Below the pieces are notes generated by a model, which worked only from the letters and a program-made list of their open reading frames with translations, had not been told where the DNA came from and made no database searches. 64,000 nt of DNA from the NCBI GenBank assembly GCA_033063855.1, contig CP093831.1:18414001-18478000 (forward strand), written 5' to 3'. A program made the translations under genes and the position numbers. The first letter of the stretch is position 1. The number at the start of each line of letters is the position of its first letter. Source of the DNA: Smittia aterrima (taxonomy: Eukaryota; Arthropoda; Insecta; Diptera; Chironomidae). Shown piece by piece: positions 1 to 12,118 of the stretch.

Positions 1-139
1 CCCAAATTGACAATCAATCAATGTTCCGCACACAAAAGACAAATTGACAGTGTACCGAAAGAATAAAAAGGCAATTGTGAGCAGCGATTTATGTCACTTT
101 TATTTGAGCTTTTGCAGGAGGAACTCAAAGACTTTCGCG

Positions 140-1192
140 ATGTCTTCAACTTTAAAGTTCGTGATTAGTTTGTTATCAGTGATTTATGGTGTAAGTGAAA
201 AATTCTAAACGACAAAATGGATTGAAGAAAATTTTAAAAGTTTAATTGAATTCACATAGATAAGCTCAATTGAAGCTTCTGACTTCTGGAGACGATATGT
301 CGATCCGAAAGCAGCTGTAACGTCGATAAATTCAAACTTTGTGGATTCTTGTAATGCAAGACAAGCTCCAGGTGACTTAATAATCAATAGTCACGTGGCG
401 CCTTCATTTTATCGTTAAATATTTTCGTTCAAATGAACAGGTTTCGTTTGTACTGACTGCAGTGTCTTAGCGAGATGTGTCTACAGAAACAACGGATGGG
501 ACACTGTACACTTAGAAGTTTGTGATGCAGGTCAAAATCTTTATTGTAATGCAAATGAACAAAGATGTTCATCGAATCCTGGACCTTGCAATCCTGGAGC
601 TGGACAAGGAGGTGGAAACTTCGCGTGCACTTCAACAGGATTTTTGTAAACTTTTTCTTATCATTACCTCGAGGAATCTTTAATTAAATTTATTTGCAGC
701 CCCGATCCATTCAATTGCCAAGTTTATCACATGTGCTTCCCATCGGGCCCAAATCTCATCGCCATAAATATTCTTTGTGGCGGAAATTACGCATTCAATC
801 CAATCACTGGAGACTGTTCGCTTGACGTGAATCATCAGGTATGTCGTGGAAATCAGTTCACTTGCAATAATGTCGGTGACATGGGACCATGGCCGCTTAA
901 TCCAATCATCTACTACATTTGTATGGCATCATCGAGTGGTATAAGAGTTTTATTCCCGACACTCTTCCGATGTCCAGTCGGTCAAATCTTCAGAAATGGT
1001 CAGTGCACTGTATCGAATGGAAACGACGGCAATGGATTCGAATGCAAACGTGCTGGTCTTTTCCCTGATGACTTCGATTGCACGTCGTACTTCCATTGCG
1101 ATGCTCTCCTTCGCTCACAACACATTCGGTGCCCAACCGGAACATATTTCAATCAATTGACTCTCGGATGTATTCGAGGAACGTGCAACTGA
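140..1192 (+). CDS. Secreted chitin-binding protein with four Peritrophin-A (CBM14) type domains
   Basis: Four exons join in frame: 140-190, 260-371, 441-645 and 700-1192 (861 nt, 286 aa). All three introns are 54-69 nt with GT..AG ends. The protein opens with a hydrophobic signal peptide (MSSTLKFVISLLSVIYG) that fills exon 1, so it should be secreted. Four cysteine-rich blocks follow, at roughly residues 48-105, 115-171, 178-225 and 238-285. Blocks 2 and 4 show the six-cysteine Peritrophin-A pattern with the aromatic stretch (for example DDFDCTSYFHCD and CPTGTYFNQLTLGC). Block 3 has only four cysteines and block 1 is divergent. Family knowledge: such proteins bind chitin in peritrophic matrix, cuticle or tracheal lining. 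Which of these applies cannot be told from sequence. The ATG is the only start giving a signal peptide joined to this frame. Family assignment is firm; the exact subfamily is not. Confidence 0.9.
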
Positions 1193-1218
1193 ATAAAAAA
1201 ATTTGGTTTTTAGATGTA

Positions 1219-1224
1219 AATAAA
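1219..1224 (+). terminator. Candidate poly(A) signal of the chitin-binding gene
   Basis: AATAAA lies 27 nt after the stop codon of the chitin-binding gene. A second AATAAA (1192-1197) overlaps the last base of the TGA stop itself. Either would give a very short 3' UTR; the downstream copy is the more likely one in use. Confidence 0.45.
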
Positions 1225-4200
1225 TTTTTTGAAAGAAATTGTTATTGCGTAAGTTAGATGGAATGTAACATTGACCCGTTCAATCAATGTTGTGCAAAGC
1301 TATTACACAAGACATGTTCAGTTCACTGATATAACTGATAACAGTGATTACATGCCCGCTGAAGTCATTTCTTTGCTTCCTTGAGCTAAATTCCGTTCTG
1401 TGGAATGTTGATCGAAGACATTTCTAACAATTCAATATCCAAGTCGTCGTTGATGTTGTTGAGAGAAAAAGAGCGCACAACGACCTCTCTCAAGGCCATT
1501 CACGCGAGGGAATGGAAATAAACTAACAATCGTTCGATAGCCGAGCAAGAATAGAAGCATGAGGAAAAAGTAAAAAGTGCACATTAAAAGCTCGAGAAGG
1601 AAATTTTTTCTGTTGCACAAAAGCCGAGCATGAAAAAATTGTAACGAAACGACGAAGACGCTCAAAAATATGTGAAACTGTGGATCGAACAATAATTTTT
1701 CATTCAAAGTATTGTCAGATGCTACTTTTGGTGTCATTTTCAGGTTGTGGCGAGGAATCGTGCAATACAAACGGCAATGATAGTCACACGAGGGAGAATA
1801 AATAAAGAGCCTTCTCGAGCCACCGCAGTTGATGATGAGAACTTTAGAGAAACCGATGATCATTGTTTATTTAAATTGATGGGTTCTCTCTCCCTCCGTC
1901 TCTTCCCTCTTCACGATTGAGTATTTAAGCTCGAACCCGATGTAATAACGAAAAATTTATATCGCACATTTCCATAAAATAGACGACCAGTCGTTTAAAT
2001 TCGATTTGTAGTTGTTGGGCGCTGTTTGCAATTGTTCTGAACGAAAACGAAACGAAGCATAATGGGCAGCTAAAGAAATTCTTCACGAGATTCTTCTCAA
2101 CTGATCCATAATTGATAGTAAATGCAGCGCATCAATTGTCAACCGTAATTAAATAAATTTTTTGCTACTGTTTGATCGGGGAAGAGAGAGTAGCGATGAG
2201 AATGGCAGGCAGGCAGAAGAAACACATTCAAAACAAATAGGCGCAAAAATGTGATAAGAGATCGCACTCTACTCGGTAGTGGCGAAATTCTCGAAGCGGA
2301 GACAAAAATGTTGATGCACCGGCAAATTGATTTCGTGAGAGAGATCGACACCATCGACGAACATATGTCGGCTCCGTTCTTCACCTTCAACGGCGTGGCG
2401 ATTTAATTGATTGTATCGTTTTGCTCAAAGCGATCCAGTAGCTAACTCAATAATTAACTCTGGATGGTTAATTAATGCTACGCGGTTTCGCATCTCTTTC
2501 TTTACCACATCGGTGATGATGCTTCAAGTGTCTGGTAGTTAATTGCAAACCAGCTCGAGCTGTGATCCCGAGAATCGTATGATTGTTTTTGAAACTGGTT
2601 TCAAGCACCTAATGGGTAGTTAAATCATCATCTTTAAATTAGAATCCCTTCCAGCTCTTCACACGACCATGCGCTCGCTAATCGACTCATAAATTCAGCC
2701 ATCTCCTTAGCGCTGTCGTGACAAATCTCCTTTGTTTCCTCTTCATGAATCTTCTTTCAGCCAAGCTCCGTTGTCTCGAAAACAAAAATAACTTAAAAAA
2801 AATATTCACAACAAACAGATTTCTGTTGAGAACAAAAGGAAATTGAGTTCGTTAGGAGCTTCACTAGACGATGAGACAACTCTTTATCAGAAATTTATTA
2901 CAGCTAGATAAAAGTTTAAGTCTTGACTGGAATACTTCGTGCTCGAATATATTTTTGTAAACTTCAATTTTACGAAAACATTTCAATTTAATAAATATTT
3001 GAACATTTTGCGAGCATAAAATAAAATAAAAGTTTGAAGATTTTCTGGGAATGTTTCAGAACGTTTTCTGCTACATTAAATTCCAAGAATTTGTTTAATT
3101 CTTTCTTCTTGAATTGCCTCACTTTTCAAATTGCTTTCTGCTATCTTTGTAAATAAATTATTTGCCAACATTCCACCATCAAAAGCTCCACTGACACAAT
3201 CTTCATCAAAACTGTGAGATTCGCGAATTTCTTAAGAAAAAAAACTTCTGAAGGTCGACGTAATCGTTAAGCTTTCAGTCAGAAATTTTCAGAGTTTGTT
3301 TTAAATTTAACATAGCTAAGGATCTCTTAAAACTTTTTCTTGTTGCTCTTTTTTCAAACTTTGCTTCGCGAGAAACTTCCTCGTGCTGGTATAACTGTCA
3401 GAAAGTTAATTAAACATTCCTCGAAGCTTCACGTGCCGACATTGCAACTTGTTAATTCTAAATTTACGCTTGAAAAAATTAGCCATTTTCACGATGACAG
3501 AAACTCGGCTAACAATATTGAACTTGCCTCGCTTTAATTTTACAATTTCAATGTCCGTATTGAAGACACACGCGTTAGAAACATTCGACGAAGCATGTTA
3601 GACAAAAGAAGCGAGGAGAACAAAATGTTCTCACGATTTTCAAGTGTGCAAACACTGCGGATCAAGTAGCCGCGGAAAATTACGTGAAATATCCAATTTA
3701 ATCTAAGTGACAAGTTCGCCGTTATAGGAAATTAGAAATTCAATGAAGCAACTTCAACCTGTGCGACTGGAATTTATGAGCTGATGATTGAGTCTTCGTG
3801 AGTTGGTCATCGCGAATTCTACGGCATCATAAAGATATTCCGCAAGCTAATTATTATATACAATGATGCCGTCACTGATTCAACTCGATTTATTTATAGA
3901 ACTTTGTCTAAGCTCATCAACTCACTCGATGATTCTTACATCGGAATTTCTATCTTGGAGATGAGCACGTCGAATCAATAAATCATCAAACATCTCGCGC
4001 TCGAGCAAAAAATTGGAATTTAGCGGCCGATCTTTAACCTCGCGTCTGTTGTGGCCCATGGTTCGATTGTCTGTACACACTCGTCGCGAGGGCTTTGTAA
4101 TTGAAAGATTGGCGATGTTTATCAGACTCTCGGAGAAGCGTTTCGTGCTGTTTTGGCACTCAACACCTGTAGCGTCTGTGGATGACGATGAAAACATCGA

Positions 4201-7200
4201 CAATTACGAGAAAAATGTCGATTTAATTTCGAATGTGATGTCGATTAGCATTTGAAATTCATTCACTGCCGTCGAACTCTTCGTGCTGCTAGCGGGAGAG
4301 TAATTTTATGACTAATAATAATCGAAATGTTGCGAAATGATAAAAGTTTAGTTCTACAGGGAAGAATCCCGGATGCGAATTGAAGTTAATGGGGAATTTT
4401 AGCGATCGCTGCTGAAAAAGAACGACGAACAATGTTGCAACAGCTTCAGCTTCTTCATCGCATGACGACAAGCAGTCTTTTTTCCTAATAACTCCACATC
4501 AGAATTTCAAGATAATTACGAGTAATTGATTCATCAAACGGTTAATTGATGAAGGCTGATTCACATTTCTCTCTTTTTTTCCTTGGAATGTCCACCGTTT
4601 CAATCATTGTTGCAAAGATTTGTCGCTAAAATTAAAATTCATAAGAAAAAAAATGTTGAGGGAAAAAAGTTATTGGACATTCCAATGAGACGAAGCTCGC
4701 AACATTGACTTCAATTCCGCAAAGGGAAATTGTCGTTGACAACAGCAGTGGATTAACTGAGCGATAGCAATCTCCGATAATCCCATCTATCTTAAAACGA
4801 TTCTCGCGTTGAAAAATCACAATCTGTCAGTCTCCATCTCAGCGCTTTGTCATGTTCGATGCGATCCATTGACATATTTGTTGGTATCGAGAGACATTTT
4901 TCACTGTAGTACATTTTAGGAAAAACGATTAGGTTTCCCAATTTGGCTGCATCACGCAGAACCGCAGCATTCTCGCGCTATTATCGATTATCCCATAATT
5001 AGATCTGTTCCCTAAATAGCAAATCAATGATTTTATTAGAGAGGAAGCGCTAATAAAAAAATCGAAAAAAGCGGAATCACTTCAAATATCAAAAGCAGCG
5101 CAGTATTGCATAAATTTGCACTCGCAATCGAAAGAGTCCGTGACATAATGATAATGAATTCATTTTTTGCTGCTCGTTCTCCAATCACATAAATCATCAG
5201 ATCAAATTACTTCTTCCCATATGCGGAGAGAAGTTGAAAGCTTCGTGTCATCACACGCTCCTCAACTTTGTTGTCGGATGATTGTGCAATCAAGCCCTGC
5301 ACTGTACTTTAACCGCAGCACAATAAACTCAGACGACGGAGGCCAGAAACTAATTGATTTCTTGACATCAACATGTCAAACAGAATTGAAAAGTCGCCTT
5401 AAAAAATTGAATCTTGTTGAATCATCTTTGTTTAATATTTGCGCAAGAGCTTATAATTTGTCAATTCGACCTGACACCCCAAGTCAAAGCTTCGAGGCAA
5501 CCGAATTTGCCATAAACCGAGCAAACACAATTGATGTAATTTTGAAGAGATTAATTATCATTAGATGTGCCGCCTTTGTATTAGTTTGTTCTTTTACTGG
5601 AATTCGATTTTAAAAGCTCAGCAAATTAATTTACATTAAATTAAATCGCCTATTAATCGACTCATGGCTTTTGTCGGCTGATGATCGAGGAAGAATTTGC
5701 TGTGTTTACTCGTCAAATAATTAAGATCTTCCACTCGCACATGATTAAGGATTTTTTGTGTCTCATTCTAAAATATTTCGGTAATGACCAGTCAAGTCTT
5801 TAACTTTTAATCAACAATCTTACTTCCTGAATTCACCGTCGACGCTTCTTCTTTACAACGATGAGGTATGTATAGGAAGAAGTTTGTAAACATTTGAAGA
5901 GAGAATACGTAAAAACATCTTTGGCGAGCTCGATGACATCATTAGTGCTTAAGAATAACTTTTATTATGCTTACCTTGTGGATGAGGCGATCGTCTGGAA
6001 TACAGGGAACAAGGAGATGAAGCTTCATTAGATAGATGAAGAAGAACCCGTTCTTTGAAATACGAATGACTAATGCGATAACGTTTATTAATCAGGGAGC
6101 GAAAAGGAACGAATCATTAATTCTTCTTGTCTCTAAAATTTTGCCAAACGAAAAATTAAAAACGATCGTTGAAAGTAAGTGAATTATACTTTAATGCGAA
6201 CTGTGGCATCAAGATATTATCTTGACAGATTTCTGGGGAATTCGCAAAGTTTCAATCATTAGAACGCCGAGCGATTTCTGCGAGTTAAGAATAGAACGAC
6301 CTTCAGTGTTTTGTTGTTGTCTCGACTACTCACGTTAGAGAAGCATGAATAATAAGAGTTTTTTCTTTAGACTTGAAAAAGAAAAGAAACATCTTGTAAT
6401 GATTATTTTTTTTATTCGGTTAATGGTGCTTTATTAGCTGAACGGATCGAGAGGTTGCTTGATGGCTTGAATTAGCAGGTGATGTCAGGTGGATCTGAAT
6501 GATCGATCTCTGAATGAGATGAGTTTTAGGCGCTCATATGATTCATTTTTGGAGAGTCGAAGCGTCAGCAATAAGAACGATTCACTTGTTTAGGGTTCAT
6601 TGTAACGAGCTAGCTAGTTGTGAGCTGTTTGTTTGAAAGGAGTTTGCCGAATCATAATTTAATTACCGGTTCAAGGGTTTATCGCTTTCATCATCTTTCC
6701 AACTCGTTCATTATTAATTCAATGATCTGTCGAGAATGAACAAGACAAAAAAATACACAAGAAATTCTTTCGAGTATTCGTCAGTGCTTCGATTGCAGGA
6801 GAATTCGGACGCTGATCATCATTATGGTCAATCATGGGATTTTTTTTCCTTAGCAAATAATTTATGAGATCATCAAACTGCGATTCGGAACCGGCGACGT
6901 ACCTGTTTACCTTGTCGGAATGAAGTTGCGCCGCGGGGTTAAGGGTGACGTCTCAAAAAATGCTAATTTAAGTCTTGTTTACAAATTAGTTTATGATAAT
7001 CTTTGATCTGACAAAGACATCGGCTAATAATTTAAAGAATTTTCAAGAACCAAACCTTAAATTTAATCAACAGCAAAACGTAATTGATAAAAATCTGACT
7101 TTGAGAATCGAATGTGCAAAATTTAGAGCTTTTTTAAAACATCGATTTGTTTTATAATTGAATAGCTATCAAAGATTAAAATTTGAAAATATAGGCGAAT

Positions 7201-10037
7201 TTAAATGAAGGGTTTTCAATTAATCAATTTTAATCCTTTTTTCAAAGAAACAATTTTTCAAAATTTGCAAATACAGGCAACCAAGAGAAGCAAGGGAGAA
7301 GCACGGCTTTCGACGCACCCTACAATTTTCCGTTGTTTTCTCAGAAACTTTTATTTGTGTTCAAAAGATTCTGGTCGGAAATTCCTTTGTAGCAGTCAAC
7401 GACAAAGAATTTGTCGTTTCCAGGGAATAATTATTTTGGATAAAATAATTGAATCGCTCGGGGAACATTTGAGGTATTTACTTTACGGTGATTTCTCGCT
7501 TGTTACTTCTTTCGTCGTCATTCGATGACGAACCCTTTTATTGTTCATTGCTTTGATTTCTCGCGTCAAATCAAAGCCAAATTTAATTGGATTCAGTCAG
7601 CACACGCTGCAGTCACGCTTAATCGATGAACAGGAGCTATTGCCTTCATGAAAGCGTTACAAGATTTTAATCAAAGATTCGATCATGGATGTATAAGTGA
7701 CGACACTGAAGATGACAGTGACCTTCCTTGAGCGCTTCCGATCGTTGATACTGCGATATTGTTTGGTACAAACATTACTATGATGCTGACTACTTCAAAT
7801 TGCAATCTTCTTGATAAGTTGATATATGAAGCTCCGCCTAAGGTCACGAAAGATTTTTTCCTCGTTCGAGCGTTAACTCACAGAAAATCGAAAGTGATTA
7901 CAATCTACACATGACATTCCTTTAGATCAAGAGTCATCTCAAGAATCCATCGTCTTTCGCGCATCACTGGCGCTTGACGAGACTTGATGAGATGAAGGAA
8001 TAAAAAAAAAATCATCAAAAGATTTCGCAAAAGAACCAAAAATGTGTTAGAGTGCGATTACGAAACACTTGTTTAGCAAATATTTGAAAACTTAGACAAA
8101 TCATCACTAGATTGTTGTAGATATTATAAATTCAATGAGATCTTCAAAGCTTTCTTGCTTCGTTTGCTCGATGCGCTCAATGAGGAAGCACAAAAAACTG
8201 TTTTTTTTTTTGGATTTGCTTTTTTGACATGCTTGGATGAGTCCAGCTAACACCAGAGCGTTTGTTTTATCGAACGATTGACTATTTGTTTACTTGTTAA
8301 GATTTCTTTTAATTGCGATAACTCGAAATCAATTAATATATTAAATGAAAACAAATTACTTGTCTTAGTACTTCTCTCGCTCTGCCTTTCGTTGCTTCAC
8401 GACTTTATCTTCAGTCTCGTCTACTTGAACTGCTTTCGTGAATGCAAATGAGCCGATGTAATGATGGACTGTGCGCGAATAAGATTTGCAAGATTTCCTG
8501 AAGGTCAAAAACGCTCAATAAATCTCGAATAAGATGAAAATGTTCACTTGTCTCTGTCCACAGCCAATTATTCGCACAACCCAAAAGACTTCCCACCATC
8601 ACAATACGCTCAGCATCCTGACAGAGGCTTCCATAACGATAAATCACACGACTGGATCGTGCCCTGCCACCGCCATGCATTCGACGTGCGCAAGTTAATC
8701 TTTAAATGATGATTTGCTCCTCCTGTCAAAGACAAAATCAATTAAAACGAGCTTTACGTCGAGCACTTATCTTCGAATGTTTGATTTATGATGTCGATTG
8801 CGCAATGTAAATTTGCTTAGCATCTCGTGATTCTTTCGAGTTGTTCAAGTTGACGACACTTGTTACCGTTGTGAGAATGATGTCAGAAGATTCGCTTTCG
8901 TTGGGGGTCAAGCAGAGCGTCCCGGATTTCGTTAACTTTCATTTGATCCGTGACGTCTCATAGCCTCGTTCATGCTTAAAGATGAATCATTGCATTCCTA
9001 TCCGATAATCGAAACGATGAAATTAGCAATTAAGATGATGCGATGACCAATTAGATTGAATTTTGTGAAGTTCAAAGCAATGACTCGAAGGGAACGTCAA
9101 CGGTTCGCGGCATTGATGAAACATTAAGCTTCTGACATTCAATCACGATAATCTTCTTTATCATTTGTAAGTGATAATCCGGAAAGCGATGAATCTAATC
9201 AATGAATACTTGAATTCAATTAAATTCAATTCAAACGAGGTGCAAAAACTTCAAACAAATTGCTTTTCATTGAAGACTTTTGATATCGGAGATGCGCAAA
9301 GTCAATAATGAAGAATGTGGCGTGCCATGATGAAGGTTAACAATTGAAATCGCAGAGATGCGTGTCGATTGTTGTGGTAGCTTCGTTGTTCAACCAGGAA
9401 AAGTTTTCGAGGATCAGGGCTCCTCCTCGAAAAATTTTACATTAGAAACATTGAAGGCAAACAAGATAGAAGAGCTCGAAATACTTTTAAACGACCAGAT
9501 GACTAATCAAACAAGAGAAGTTTCACACACAATAATTTTAATTAGACAACACGATGTGGAGTTTGGACAAAGGCAGAGTTCGGAGCATCTAAGATATAAA
9601 AAGGAGAATAAAATGACACCACAAAGCGATCCCGGGCGAAGAATAAATCATTATGAAAGAAATCGAGATGTTTTAAGATTCTTTTCTTAACGAATCTTAA
9701 GAACTTCAGGGTCAATTGGTGATTATGTCACGACCAAGAGTTCCGAAAGAGAAATTTAAAAAGGTTTCATTGGCAACTTCAGCTTGCATTGACTTGGTTT
9801 AAAGATTGCGAAGAAATTACTTAAAGCCCCAGTAAAGTTTATTGACCCTTCGTAGTTACATTGTCTTCGATCAACCTGCAACGACGCACAACAACGGTTG
9901 ACAATAAAGTATTCAGTTTTAAACGATAGTCGGCGACGACCTTCGTAGGATTAGGCGAAATAAATAAATTTATATAGATAGAATAAATAGGAAATTGTTA
10001 GATTGTTGCTTAACGAGAAGACGTGACACAACTTTTT
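1225..10037. other. Gene-poor intergenic stretch
   Basis: I see no supportable gene in this 8.8 kb. Open frames here (for example 5167-5613 + and 1432-1863 -) are short, resemble no family I know and are about the length expected by chance in DNA this AT-rich. The stretch contains many TAATTA-type sites (for example 2440-2480 and 4510-4560) that could be homeodomain binding sites, but such sites are common in any AT-rich sequence. The T-loop-like GGTTCGA at about 4062 has no tRNA fold around it. Confidence 0.5.
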
Positions 10038-10043
10038 TTTATT
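10038..10043 (-). terminator. Candidate poly(A) signal of the RhoGEF gene
   Basis: AATAAA on the minus strand, about 360 nt past the RhoGEF stop codon. It is the first canonical hexamer I find downstream of that stop. Confidence 0.35.
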
Positions 10044-10403
10044 GATAATAAACAATTTTTAAAATCCTCATAATGAACAAAAACTTTTTTTGACGAAATA
10101 TCTTGAAAACAAAAGTAATGATCTGACAAGAAGGCAATGAATTGACATCGATCGTTAAATCTGACGGCTTCATTTAAAAGCTTGAAAGGGAAACTTTACA
10201 TAAAAGATTATCTCAAGCCGTTAATTGAATTGTTGGCTGCTGCGATTTATCAAATTAATTTTTCTCACGTTTATGAGTTACAAATCGAACCACACGTGAG
10301 TCGTACGCAATCAATGAGTTGAGATCGAGCGGAAATAATTTAACTTATTCACATGTAAAAACGGGAGTTAGCGATGTGCAGAGTCTCATCTACGAAGTTT
10401 CAA

Positions 10404-11950
10404 TTAGTTTTTAAACCGCTTCAGCATTGTTTTGAATTTCTCACCAAGTGTCTGGTTCTCAACGCCACATTCAGCAAGAACCCAGCTGTCGTCATCTTCA
10501 ATTTTCGCGTCTCCAGTAAACATGAGCTCACTTCCCTCGACGAATGCGGAGTCATTAGATCGTCGTGGATCGTGAAATTGTTTAATTAATTTCTTTATTT
10601 CGGCGATGCTTTCAATATTGTCTGATGAGAAGATCACGTCTTGTTTCTTATTGACTTGATTAACACGAAATGAAACCTGCGATTCTTTTATGTTGAAGCC
10701 AATTGTGGCATTGAACATGAAATGATTGCGATAGCCGAGTGTATTATCTTTGATGACTCTGGTGTATAGCAAGCACTTCTCGAAGATGAAAACTTTGCTT
10801 GTAAATGATCGATCTGTGCAGTATTCATAAACTTTGACGATCGAGGCTTTTTGAAATTTTCCCAAATCGTTGATGTTAACCTAAAAGAAAATTTAAGTGA
10901 AGAATCAACTTAAATTAAACCTGTTGAACTTACCGGAGAGCGATAAGGGAAATTATCACTAGCTTTTGGTACAACCAACAACATCGGTTCGTTAATATTT
11001 AATCCTAAGAGATTCTGCAGAGAAGTTATTGTATTCATTTGCTCTTCAACTCCTAAAGAGTTAATTTCGATAATATCATTGATCGCAAGTGCCTCATTAA
11101 GACGAACCAAGATTCGTTGAATGTTCTTTTCTGCGACGCAACATGCAGCAGCAGCAGCTTTACTGTTAAGTAAGTCACGTCCTAGCTCCTTGATCATCTC
11201 GTCAAACAGCATTTTGTAACGCGGAAGTTTCTGAATAGGTTGAATGATGAGAGAATGAATACCGAGCGGGTCATCGGATAAACTTCTTAAGCGTTCGAAA
11301 TAATCCATATGTTGGCTGATGAGCTGTTCCATGGACTTGTGATGAAGACCATAAACGATGTAGCAGTAGAAATAATCGTTTTGAATGAAATTCGATATTG
11401 TCTCAGCAATCAAACGAGGATCTCCATTGCATCGAATGAATTGTGGGTAAACCGACTCTTTGTGGAGCTTGTAAATCTCCTCAATATTAGCGAACAAACG
11501 GAATGTGTGATGTCGGAGGACTTCAGGAACATCGTCGCTTCCTCTTCTAATCACTTCAACATAGTTGACGATTCCGCGTTGAAGAGAAGTTAAGTAAGTT
11601 ATTTCCTTTTGAAGAAACTCGTGAATAATCCGATCCAATGTTGTTGTCAAGTTCTTTGGAGAATTGCTAGACATTCGTCCGATGCTGTTTCTTGGTTTAG
11701 ATGTTGGAGATGATGACGACGTGTTGTTGGATTCGTCGAGCCACCAATTTGGCTTCGCGTGAAAGGATTGACCATTTTCTTCGAACAGTTTTGAAAGTTT
11801 TTTTACTCGAGAAGCTCCACTTTGAAGATCAATCCATGACGGCGAAGTGATCTCAGTGCACTTTTCGATTTGTTGAACTGTTAGCTTGTTTATACTCTTT
11901 TCGACGAGTTTTCCTTTACCTTGTTGTCTTGGCAAGCATTCTTCCATCAT
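10404..11950 (-). CDS. Rho guanine nucleotide exchange factor (DH-PH, Plekhg/Dbl-like)
   Basis: Two exons on the minus strand, 11950-10934 and 10880-10404, are joined by a 53-nt intron (donor GTAAGTTC, acceptor TTTTAG) at phase 0, giving 497 aa. Residues about 105-295 form a Dbl homology domain: they start LDRIIHEFLQKEITYLTSLQ, and the conserved late helix appears as IQPIQKLPRYKMLFDEMIKE. A PH domain follows at about 345-455, including KVFIFEKCLLYTRVI. Family knowledge: DH domains load GTP onto Rho-family GTPases, and the adjoining PH domain aids membrane or GTPase contact. The N-terminal ~100 residues are Ser/Asn-rich and look disordered. No SH3, spectrin or CRAL-TRIO domain is present, so this is a short member of the family. 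The start is the first of two adjacent ATGs (MMEECL); further 5' exons are possible because the frame stays open a little upstream. The exact orthologue is unknown. Confidence 0.85.
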
Positions 11951-12008
11951 ATTTAATAAAACTATTTTACGAACAACAACAAACCAAAAGATTTTTTTTT
12001 CTAAAATT

Positions 12009-12014
12009 TTTATT
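12009..12014 (-). terminator. Candidate poly(A) signal between the two tandem minus-strand genes
   Basis: AATAAA on the minus strand, about 105 nt after the stop of the upstream basic-protein gene and about 60 nt before the RhoGEF ATG. If used, it separates the two transcripts in a very tight space. Confidence 0.4.
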
Positions 12015-12118
12015 GCTCACGTGGTTACGAATTCAAAATCAAAATAAAGAATTTGATAATAAAAAATCTTCGGATTACATTTGAAGTAAAAATTTAGGCC
12101 GTAAATAACCGAAATGTG

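Noticed and set aside
1432..1863. 143-codon minus-strand frame
   Set aside because: Low-complexity hydrophobic and Phe/Leu-rich translation with no family resemblance; chance-sized.
5167..5613. 148-codon plus-strand frame as a possible gene
   Set aside because: Length is within chance expectation for the whole window, there is no recognisable domain or signal peptide, and no splice partner.
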